Assembly (NCBI GenBank): GCA_035640715.1
Contig: DASQVO010000428.1
Coordinates: 1-13,308 of the forward strand
Reading direction: 5' to 3'
DNA length: 13,308 nt
Source of the DNA: DASQVO01 sp035640715
GTDB taxonomy: Bacteria; Actinomycetota; Actinomycetes; Streptosporangiales; Streptosporangiaceae
The translations under genes were made by a program, and so were the position numbers. The notes beneath the pieces were generated by a model. The model was not told where the DNA came from. It did not search any database and was given only the letters and a program-made list of their open reading frames with translations. This document shows, piece after piece, positions 1-5,948 of the stretch. Every line of letters starts with the position of its first letter. Positions within the stretch are counted from its first letter, which is position 1.

Positions 1-1
1 G

Positions 2-2176
2 AAGGGCGGCCCGCACTTCGGCAGCCCCGACAAGGACCCCGCGGTCCGGCTGCGCGTGCTCGAGGACGCGGGGCGCAGCAGCGTGCCGTTCACCACCGGG
101 ATCCTCATCGGCATCGGCGAGACGCTGGCCGAGCGGGCCGAGTCCATCTTCGCGATCCGCCAGGTGGCCCGCGAGTACGGCGGCATCCAGGAAGTCATCG
201 TGCAGAATTTCCGCGCTAAGCCGGACACCAAGATGCGCGGCGTCCCGGATGCCGAACTGGACGGCCTGGCCGCCACCATCGCCGTGACCCGGCTGGTCCT
301 CGGGCCGAAGGCGCGCATCCAGGCCCCGCCGAACCTGATCGGCGACCAGTACGGGCTCATCCTCGCGGCCGGGATCGATGACTGGGGCGGCGTCTCCCCG
401 CTCACCCCGGACCACGTCAACCCCGAGTGCCCGTGGCCGCAGATCGACGAGCTGGCGATGCGGACCGCCGCCGGGGGATTCACCCTCCGCGAGCGCCTCA
501 CCATCTACCCGCCCTACATCCGGGAGCCGTGGCTCGATCCCCGGCTGGCCGGCCACGTGTCCGCGCTGGCCGACCCGTCGACGGGTCTGGCCCGGGAGGA
601 TGCCGTGCCGAGCGGCCTGCCGTGGCAGGAGCCGGACGGCGGCTGGCAGGACGCGGGCCGCACCGATCTGCACGTCTCGATCGACACCACCGGCCGGACC
701 AGCGACCGCCGGGACGACTTCGCCGAGGTCTACGGCGACTGGGAAGCCGTGGGGGAGCGGGCCGGGCACTCCGTCCACGCGGCCGGGCACTCCGTCCACG
801 CGGGCGGGGAAGCCGATGACCATACCGAACGGGGCGCCGGTTCACGTTCTGGCTCCGGGGCGCGTCCTGGCGGCGGAACCGAGGCAGACGCGGCGGTGCT
901 CCGCCAGGCGGAGCGGGACCTGGCCGCGCTCACCGACGGCCAGGCACCCGCGCTGCCCGGGAGCGACGGGGACGTGGCGGCCGCGCGCCGCGGGCCGCGC
1001 GTGGACGCCGATGTGGCGGCGGCGCTGCGTCAGGCCGAGCGGGACCCCGCCGCGCTCACCGACGACCAGGCGCTCGCGCTGCTCGGGGCCGACGGGGACG
1101 CGCTGGAGGCCGTCTGCAGCCTGGCCGACGCGCTGCGCCGGGACACCATGGGTGACGACATCACCTACGTCGTCAACCGCAACATCAACTTCACCAACGT
1201 CTGTTACACCGGATGCCGGTTCTGCGCGTTCGCCCAGCGCCGCACGGACGCCGATGCCTACACCCTGTCCCTGGCCCAGATCGGGGACCGGGCGCAGGAG
1301 GCATGGGAGGCGGGAGCGACCGAGGTGTGCCTGCAGGGCGGCATCCACCCGGATCTTCCCGGGACTGCGTACTTCGAGATCGCCGCCGAAGTCAAGCGCC
1401 GCTGCCCGGACATGCACGTGCATGCGTTCTCGCCGATGGAAGTGGTCAACGGCGCCTCCCGCACTGGCCTGCCGATCCGGGAATGGCTCGTCCGCGCGAA
1501 GGACGCCGGTCTGGGCTCGATTCCCGGTACCGCCGCGGAGATCCTGGACGACGACGTGCGGTGGGTTCTCACCAAGGGCAAGCTGCCCACGTCGGTCTGG
1601 ATCGAGGTGATCACCACGGCGCACGAGCTCGGTATCCCGAGCTCGGCGACGATGATGTACGGGCATGTCGACACCCCGGCGCACTGGGTCGCGCACCTGC
1701 GGGTGATCCGCGGCATCCAGGAGCGCACCGGCGGCTTCACCGAATTTGTGCTGCTGCCGTTCATTCACGAGAATGCGCCCATCTACCTGGCCGGTCTGGC
1801 GCGCCCCGGGCCGACCCGGCGGGAGAACCGGGCCGTGCACGCGGTGTCCCGGCTGCTGCTGCACGGCGCGGTCAGCTCGATCCAGTGCTCGTGGGTCAAG
1901 CTCGGCGAGGACCTGTGCCGGGATGTCCTGCAGGGCGGCGCCAACGACCTCGGCGGCACGCTGATGGAGGAGACGATCAGCCGGATGGCCGGCGCCGGCA
2001 ACGGCTCGTACCGGACGATCAGCCAGCTGCGAGCGGTGGCCGCCCGCACCGGCAGGCCGATGCGGCAGCGCACCACCTCCTACGGGACGGTATCCGCGGA
2101 GCGCCTGGCCGCCGCCGCCGCGAGCGACGGCGTCTGCGCCTCCATCCGCTCCCCGCTGCCGGTGCTGGACGCGTGA
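2..2176 (+). CDS. fbiC: F420 biosynthesis protein FbiC (fused CofG-CofH, Fo synthase), 5' end missing
   Basis: Makes 7,8-didemethyl-8-hydroxy-5-deazariboflavin (Fo), the chromophore of coenzyme F420, from tyrosine and the pyrimidine precursor of riboflavin, using two radical-SAM halves. The frame is open from the first base, so the N-terminal part, including the CofG 4Fe-4S cysteines, lies outside the window. Visible residues 1-218 are the CofG C-terminal part (GPHFGSPDKD, IQAPPNLIGDQYG, GIDDWGGVSPLTPDHVNPE). Residues about 219-380 are an unusually long Gly/Ala/Arg-rich linker with duplicated segments. CofH starts near residue 381 (GDDITYVVNRNINFTNVC) and has the radical-SAM cluster CYTGCRFC (Cys codons at 1202, 1214 and 1223), followed by the conserved tail QGGANDLGGTLMEETISRMAG. 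The stop is TGA at 2174. CofG and CofH are fused in actinomycetes but separate in many archaea and cyanobacteria. It converges on fbiB and fbiA downstream. Identity is very secure. Confidence 0.96.
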   Translation, partial: KGGPHFGSPDKDPAVRLRVLEDAGRSSVPFTTGILIGIGETLAERAESIFAIRQVAREYGGIQEVIVQNFRAKPDTKMRGVPDAELDGLAATIAVTRLVLGPKARIQAPPNLIGDQYGLILAAGIDDWGGVSPLTPDHVNPECPWPQIDELAMRTAAGGFTLRERLTIYPPYIREPWLDPRLAGHVSALADPSTGLAREDAVPSGLPWQEPDGGWQDAGRTDLHVSIDTTGRTSDRRDDFAEVYGDWEAVGERAGHSVHAAGHSVHAGGEADDHTERGAGSRSGSGARPGGGTEADAAVLRQAERDLAALTDGQAPALPGSDGDVAAARRGPRVDADVAAALRQAERDPAALTDDQALALLGADGDALEAVCSLADALRRDTMGDDITYVVNRNINFTNVCYTGCRFCAFAQRRTDADAYTLSLAQIGDRAQEAWEAGATEVCLQGGIHPDLPGTAYFEIAAEVKRRCPDMHVHAFSPMEVVNGASRTGLPIREWLVRAKDAGLGSIPGTAAEILDDDVRWVLTKGKLPTSVWIEVITTAHELGIPSSATMMYGHVDTPAHWVAHLRVIRGIQERTGGFTEFVLLPFIHENAPIYLAGLARPGPTRRENRAVHAVSRLLLHGAVSSIQCSWVKLGEDLCRDVLQGGANDLGGTLMEETISRMAGAGNGSYRTISQLRAVAARTGRPMRQRTTSYGTVSAERLAAAAASDGVCASIRSPLPVLDA
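761..802 (+). repeat. Perfect 21-bp tandem repeat (2 copies) in the fbiC linker
   Basis: Bases 761-781 and 782-802 are identical. In the fbiC frame each copy encodes AGHSVHA, so the protein carries this heptapeptide twice. The repeat is in frame and lies in the non-catalytic linker between the CofG and CofH domains. Confidence 0.95.
890..1099 (+). repeat. Imperfect in-frame duplication (126-nt period) in the fbiC linker
   Basis: Codons 890-973 and 1016-1099 align with no gaps at an offset of 126 nt, with about 12 differences in 84 bases by my count. The encoded peptides share the pattern LRQAERDxAALTDxQAxAL and end in DGD. The second copy abuts the CofH domain and matches the place where other FbiC proteins have one such segment, so the upstream copy is probably the extra one. 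Confidence 0.85.
1918..1998 (+). repeat. 81-bp direct repeat, left copy (inside fbiC)
   Basis: This piece of the fbiC CofH domain (DVLQGGANDLGGTLMEETIS and the next few residues) occurs again at 3876-3956 with only two mismatches (t/c near 1924 and g/a in the Glu codon near 1969), in the same orientation at an offset of 1958 bp. The left copy is the functional, in-frame one. Confidence 0.95.
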
Positions 2177-2377
2177 TCAGCCTGATGCCTGCGCTTGCCT
2201 GGCCGCGCGTTCCCGCTCATCGCGTGCCACCAGAGGCCCGGCCGAAAGCTCGGCGAGCGTAACGGTAGTAATGAGCGGTTCAGGCGGCAGCGTCGAGGGG
2301 TCGGTGATGTGCCGCATAGCGATGACTGTGGATGTGTCCAAGATTCCGCGGGCGGGGCGTTCACCGGAATCCGTCAC
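2177..2377 (-). pseudogene. Truncated VapC-like PIN-domain toxin
   Basis: A GTG start at 2377 overlaps the stop of the upstream antitoxin frame (GTGA), the classic toxin-antitoxin spacing. The 66-residue product has the N-terminal half of a PIN ribonuclease: the GILDTSTVIA strand with the first acidic residue (Asp14) and the helix TLAELSAGPL with Glu43. It then ends at RQAQASG. VapC proteins are usually about 130 aa, and the second half with the remaining metal-binding aspartates is absent. The stop (2177-2179) directly abuts the fbiC stop, so the missing half was lost at this junction. An active nuclease is unlikely. A longer reading that starts at 2449 only adds antitoxin-frame sequence and is not favoured. 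Confidence 0.8.
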
Positions 2378-2610
2378 AGGGCAGGATCCACAACATCGTC
2401 TACTTCGGCGAGCATGGCGCGATAGTCCACTGGTGGCAGCCGATGCCACCGGGCGAGCAACGTCTCAGCGGTCAGAGGCGGCCGGCTCACGGGCCGAAGC
2501 TCAGCTACCGGCTTGCCGGCCCTGGTGATGGTTATCTGCTCGCCTTGGGCAGCTCGATCGACTACCTCGCCGCCATGGTTCCGCAGCTCGCGGATCGTGA
2601 CGTCGGTCGC
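2374..2610 (-). pseudogene. Phd/YefM (VapB-type) antitoxin remnant lacking a start codon
   Basis: Reading the minus strand from 2610 gives 78 residues beginning ATDVTIRELRNHGGEVVDRA, then ITITRAGKPVAELRPV. This is a typical prevent-host-death/YefM antitoxin fold followed by a toxin-binding tail rich in Leu and acidic residues (LLARWHRL, AMLAEVDDVVDPAL). It ends with a TGA that overlaps the toxin GTG. The codon just before GCG ACC GAC is TAG (plus-strand cta, 2611-2613), where homologues would have ATG or GTG (MATDVTIREL-type starts). No other start lies in frame before the conserved core. I infer that the start codon was destroyed by mutation or by a junction with the AT-rich DNA that begins here. 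The identity comes from reading the translation directly, as no start-to-stop frame exists. Confidence 0.72.
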
Positions 2611-2613
2611 CTA

Positions 2614-2696
2614 GAGATATCTCCATAGTGCACTAGAGCTCATGTTAGTCTGGGACTATGATGAGTTATATAGCACTATATGAATTGTTCATAGTG
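2614..2696 (+). promoter_or_regulatory. AT-rich palindromic promoter/operator of the HTH-Fic module
   Basis: Against the GC-rich surroundings, bases 2641-2700 are only 20/60 G+C by count. The stretch holds three symmetric elements: GAGATATCTC (2614-2623), TAGTGCACTA (2626-2635) and ATATAG-CA-CTATAT (2668-2681). The last is nested in ACTATGA (2655-2661) / TCATAGT (2689-2695). CATAGTG-like half sites recur at 2624, 2654 (opposite strand) and 2690. TATGAT (2657-2662) is a candidate -10 box. The array lies just upstream of a helix-turn-helix gene and is probably its autoregulatory operator. That role is inferred. Confidence 0.6.
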
Positions 2697-2724
2697 AGTT
2701 CCGCCTCACAAGGCTGGTGTCACC

Positions 2725-3198
2725 ATGCCTAGAGTCTCTAACCAGGTATCCCGCCGGAGCCGGGAGTTGCTCGATAGCCACTTCGATGAGTGGCAGCAGC
2801 TCCGGGGGCTGGCGCGCCCGCCGCGCGGCTGGATTCGCGCCGTCCGCGAAGCACTCGGCATGAGCGCAGCAGCTCTCGCGGCGCGGCTGGGCGTCACTGC
2901 CGGGGCAGTAACCAGGCTAGAACAGTCCGAAGCCGCTGAACGGATCCGGCTGGACACATTGCGCCGCACCGCTGATGCGCTCGGCTGCGATCTGGTCTAC
3001 CTGCTGGTACCGCGGCGTCCACTGACCGCGGTTGTACGCGACCGCGCACGAGACCTTGCCCACCGGCAGATAGCAGCCGTCGAGCAGACGATGCGGCTAG
3101 AAGACCAGGCGACAGGAACAGCGAAGGAGATGGAAGACCAGCTCACCGAGCAGTTGCTCGAACGAGGCGGCCTGTGGAGCCAAGGTGCCCACGAATGA
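2725..3198 (+). CDS. Mobile mystery protein A (XRE-type HTH, putative antitoxin/regulator)
   Basis: A 157-aa DNA-binding protein of the TIGR02612 type, which as known from that family is found with a Fic partner in plasmid and island contexts. The diagnostic stretch is GLARPPRGWIRAVREALGMS (residues 28-47), followed by a Cro/C1-type helix-turn-helix at about 45-70 (AAALAARLGVTAGAVTRLEQ) and then CDLVYLLVPRRPL (88-100). The C-terminal part (101-150) is charged and helical, plausibly for dimerisation or partner binding. ATG at 2725 is preceded by AAGG at 2711-2714. Its last codons overlap the Fic gene by 14 nt, so the pair is co-translated. The palindromic AT-rich DNA upstream is probably its operator. 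By analogy with addiction modules it would repress the operon and neutralise the Fic protein, but this is not shown for the family as far as I know. Confidence 0.85.
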   Translation: MPRVSNQVSRRSRELLDSHFDEWQQLRGLARPPRGWIRAVREALGMSAAALAARLGVTAGAVTRLEQSEAAERIRLDTLRRTADALGCDLVYLLVPRRPLTAVVRDRARDLAHRQIAAVEQTMRLEDQATGTAKEMEDQLTEQLLERGGLWSQGAHE

Positions 3199-3799
3199 CC
3201 CGCTCGGCGAGCCCGACGACAGCACGCCCCTCACGGACGAGGAGCGCCAAGGCCTGCGCTTGCCGGTGCTGACCCGCAAGGAACTGAACCGCGCCGAGGC
3301 TGACAATATCAGCCGGGCCATGACCTGGCTGTTCTTCTCCCGGCGCCGCCTTGTGCCGGAGTCGGTGACGCGGGAAGCCTGGCTTAAGCGGCTGCATTGG
3401 CGAATGTATGACCAAGTCTGGGCCTGGGCAGGCCAGTACAGGACGACCGACCGTAACCTTGGCGTGCCCTACTGGCGGATACGCATGGACATGCGCGAGC
3501 TCGAAGCCGATATCCAGGCCTGGCTGGCCGACACCAGCGCGACGCGATTCAGCCACGATGAATGCGCTATCAGGTTCGGGTACCGGCTGGTGGTCGTCCA
3601 CCCCTTCCCCAACGGAAATGGCCGTTGGTCACGGCTCGCATCCGACGTGCTCATCGTGGCGCTCGGCGGACATCGGTTCACCTGGGGCGGCGCTTCGCTG
3701 ACCGAGGCAGGCGAGCTGCGTCGCACCTACATCACGGCACTCCAGACAGCGGATACGGCCAGAGATTTCGGGCCTCTCATAGCATTCGCGCGCAGCTAG
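3185..3799 (+). CDS. Mobile mystery protein B (Fic-domain protein, putative toxin)
   Basis: A 204-aa Fic-fold protein of the TIGR02613 type. Fic enzymes transfer AMP or another nucleotide phosphate to target proteins. The full core motif HPFPNGNGRWSR is at residues 139-150, with the catalytic His139 and the GNGR phosphate loop, so the enzyme looks competent. Family landmarks are TPLTDEERQGL (14-24), TRKELNRAEADNI (30-42), VWAWAGQYRTTDRNLGVP (78-95) and RFTWGG (164-169). No inhibitory [S/T]xxxE(G/N) helix is obvious, so control may lie with the upstream partner. GTG at 3185 has a GGAG site 5 nt upstream (3176-3179) and overlaps the preceding gene. It stops with TAG at 3797. The length is normal and it shows no truncation, unlike the neighbouring vapBC remnants. 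Target and modification are unknown. Confidence 0.87.
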   Translation: MPTNDPLGEPDDSTPLTDEERQGLRLPVLTRKELNRAEADNISRAMTWLFFSRRRLVPESVTREAWLKRLHWRMYDQVWAWAGQYRTTDRNLGVPYWRIRMDMRELEADIQAWLADTSATRFSHDECAIRFGYRLVVVHPFPNGNGRWSRLASDVLIVALGGHRFTWGGASLTEAGELRRTYITALQTADTARDFGPLIAFARS

Positions 3800-3875
3800 C
3801 GGACCTCATCAGCCCGCCACAGACACGACAGTGCCCGCACGCTTGCACAGGGGGCTATCTGGACTGTTACCCAAC

Positions 3876-3956
3876 CCGGGACGTCCTGCAGGGCGGCGCC
3901 AACGACCTCGGCGGCACGCTGATGGAAGAGACGATCAGCCGGATGGCCGGCGCCGG
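3876..3956 (+). pseudogene. 81-bp fbiC fragment (right copy of the direct repeat)
   Basis: This is a copy of fbiC 1918-1998 with two mismatches. It encodes DVLQGGANDLGGTLMEETIS in a frame with no start or stop of its own, and fbiC similarity ends sharply on both sides. The real fbiC continuation (GNGSYRTIS) does not follow, so this is an isolated internal fragment and not the displaced 3' end of the gene. It marks the right flank of the vapBC-remnant/HTH-Fic region. Confidence 0.92.
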
Positions 3957-4331
3957 GCGAGATTGTCGATCTCGTCTTCTACCGCTGCCGTCCCCGCCTG
4001 CCGCGCGGGCCGGTCTTTGGGAGGTCGGCCGGGGATACTGACGTTCTCGACCAGCTTGCGCGCCAAACCGGATAGGTAGAGGCCATCGGGCATCGGCATG
4101 TCGCCGGGCAGGGCACCCGGCCCTGTCCGTGGAGTTCGAAGGCTGTGGCTGTGGCTGGGGCTGGGGCTGGGGCAAGGAGCACAAGTTCGAAGGCTGGGGC
4201 TGGGGCTGGGGCAAGTTCTGACCTGCCACTCGCACAGCCTGCCCACCCGGGTGGGCAGCTTCAGCCCAGTGCCGCGATAAGTGGCCGCCGGCTGTAAGGG
4301 GGGCGGAGGTGCGCCATGCGCCCCGCCCCCG
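3957..4331. other. Non-coding stretch between the fbiC fragment and the fbiB stop
   Basis: I see no convincing gene here. Several open frames exist on both strands, but they follow repeats (PQPQ-type peptides) or lack any recognisable domain. It contains a small hairpin, CAGGGC (4109-4114) with GCCCTG (4120-4125), and a hexamer repeat array. It may be degenerated DNA left by past rearrangement between fbiC and fbiB. Confidence 0.6.
4134..4215 (+). repeat. GGCTGG hexamer array in two blocks
   Basis: Block one begins GTTCGAA at 4134, then GGCTGT twice (4141, 4147) and GGCTGG three times (4153-4170), then GGCAAG. Block two begins GTTCGAA at 4185, then GGCTGG three times (4192-4209), then GGCAAG. 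The blocks share the 24 bases 4153-4176 and 4192-4215 and look like a duplicated microsatellite. Confidence 0.9.
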
Positions 4332-5948
4332 CTAAGCGTCCGGGCGGCCTGAACCGCACTGACGATGGCAGCGCCGAGGGCATCCGAGCACGCCGCGCAG
4401 CAGGACCTGCGTCAGGCACCACAGCGCCACCACCGATTCAGCTGAAAACCGTCCGGACAGCCGGAACTTCAACGTGGTCTCGGGAAGAGATCTGTCGTCA
4501 CGATCAACCTGGACGACTTCATCACGTTTGGACAGCATGTGAAGTTGATCGGCTTGGATGCTGGTCCGGCCTGATGGAGTGAGATCTGAGCGGAACAGGA
4601 CGGGCGGTGACGGCGCGTTCGGACGGGCACGACGCGGAGAAATAGCGGCCGGCGAGAGTAAGAGGATGGTGATGAAGTCACCGGCGTCCCGGGGCGGGCG
4701 CGGTGACGGGGCGGTCGCGGGATGCCCGATCCCGACGGCGCCCATCGGCTGCCAGCCGTCCGGGAGACCCATCGCGCGGGCCGCGACGTCCTGGCAGAAC
4801 AGCGTGCTCGATATCCAGCAGGAGCCCAGGCCCTCGACGGCCAGGGCGATGAGGAAGTTCTGCACGGCCGCGCCCATCGAGACGACGAACATCTCCCGCT
4901 CCGCGCGGGAGCGCCGCTGATCGGGGTAGCCGTGCGCGGCGTCGGTTACCAGGCACGGCACGACGATGAGCGGCGCCTTGCGCAGCGGCTCGCCGCGGCG
5001 GACCCGGCGGGCGATCTGCTCTTCGGTGAACCCGTCACGGCGCAGGTCGGCGACCCATGCGCCGAGCATCGCGTCGAGCAGGTCCGCTCTGCTCCGCGCC
5101 GACTCGAGCACCGCGAAACGCCACGGCATGCTGTGGTGCGGCGCGGGAGCGGTGAGAGCGGTGGCGATCGCGCGGCGGACTGCTGCGACCTCGACCGGCT
5201 CACTGGTGAATTCCCGGACGGTCCGCCGCGCCAGCGGCACCTCGGCGGCCCCGAACCGGAACATGTCTTCCTGCGAGGGCCGGATCAGGGCCATCGCCCC
5301 GGGCCCGTCCTCGGCGGTCACCAGGTCGGCGAGCCCGCGCACGACCGCCACGGGCACGTGCCGCGCCTTCCCCTTGACGAGGTCGGCGGCGGCGGCAATC
5401 TCGTCGGCCACGGCCGCCAGCGTGACCTCCAGCGGGTTGCCGAAGGTGTCCGTGCTGCCGCGGTAGTCGAGAACCGGCAGTATGCCCGCGGCACCGATCG
5501 CGGTGTCCGTCTGGCCGATCCGCCATGCCCTGCCCAGCGTGTCGGTGATGATCACGCCGACGTTCACGCCCGGCCGGTCCCGTAGCGCCTTGAGGAGCCT
5601 GCGCGCGGACTCGTCGGGGTCCTCGGGCAGCAGGACCACCGTGCCCGGCGGGGTGTTGGAGGCGTCGACCCCAGCCGCGGCAAGCACGAGGCCGTGCCGG
5701 GTCTCCACGATCCGGGCGTCACCGCGCCGGGCGACCACCCGGACCGTCTCGGCGTCGATCGCTTCCTCGCGGGACGCCCGGACAACCCGGCCCTCCGCCT
5801 TGCTGACGATCTTCGATGTCACGACCACGATGTCGCCGTCTCGCAGGCCGCCAGCGGCCCCGGCGGCGTCCGCGATAAGCGCGGCCAGGTCCGCGCCTGG
5901 GGCAATCTCCGGCAGCCCGTCCAGGCCCCGGACGCTGATGTCCCGCAT
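4332..5948 (-). CDS. fbiB: Coenzyme F420:L-glutamate ligase FbiB, with aberrant C-terminal extension
   Basis: FbiB adds L-glutamates to F420-0 by GTP-dependent ligation, and its C-terminal nitroreductase-like FMN domain reduces dehydro-F420-0 to F420-0 in mycobacteria. Ligase-domain landmarks are GDIVVVTSKIVSKAEG (38-53), VIITDTLGRAWRIGQTDTAI (132-151), and DYRGSTDTFGNPLEVT (161-176). The second domain begins near 237 (RRTVREFTSEPV) and includes HHSMPWRFAV (271-280) and EREMFVVSMGAAVQNFLIA (350-368). ATG at 5948 overlaps the fbiA stop (TGATG), so the two genes form an operon. The family is about 430-450 aa. Here recognisable sequence ends near residue 425 (RPPRDAGDF), yet the frame continues to residue 538 with a Pro/Arg/Ser-rich tail unlike any FbiB. 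The native stop has probably been lost by a rearrangement or frameshift near 4660-4680. The enzyme itself appears intact. Confidence 0.93.
   Translation of the reverse strand: MRDISVRGLDGLPEIAPGADLAALIADAAGAAGGLRDGDIVVVTSKIVSKAEGRVVRASREEAIDAETVRVVARRGDARIVETRHGLVLAAAGVDASNTPPGTVVLLPEDPDESARRLLKALRDRPGVNVGVIITDTLGRAWRIGQTDTAIGAAGILPVLDYRGSTDTFGNPLEVTLAAVADEIAAAADLVKGKARHVPVAVVRGLADLVTAEDGPGAMALIRPSQEDMFRFGAAEVPLARRTVREFTSEPVEVAAVRRAIATALTAPAPHHSMPWRFAVLESARSRADLLDAMLGAWVADLRRDGFTEEQIARRVRRGEPLRKAPLIVVPCLVTDAAHGYPDQRRSRAEREMFVVSMGAAVQNFLIALAVEGLGSCWISSTLFCQDVAARAMGLPDGWQPMGAVGIGHPATAPSPRPPRDAGDFITILLLSPAAISPRRARPNAPSPPVLFRSDLTPSGRTSIQADQLHMLSKRDEVVQVDRDDRSLPETTLKFRLSGRFSAESVVALWCLTQVLLRGVLGCPRRCHRQCGSGRPDA

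Noticed and set aside
842..1864. 340-aa open frame on the minus strand inside fbiC
   Set aside because: It is antisense to the conserved CofH domain, arises from GC-rich third positions, and shows no recognisable motif.
3867..4246. Minus-strand frames with PQPQPQ and related repeats
   Set aside because: These are translations of the GGCTGG array and the fbiC fragment in the antisense direction, with no domain.
4497..4574. Plus-strand peptide NLDDFITFGQHVKLIGLDAG, vaguely like the start of an S4 RNA-binding domain
   Set aside because: Too short, with no start or continuation, and it overlaps the fbiB run-on tail. The resemblance is too weak to name, though it could be a fragment of imported DNA.
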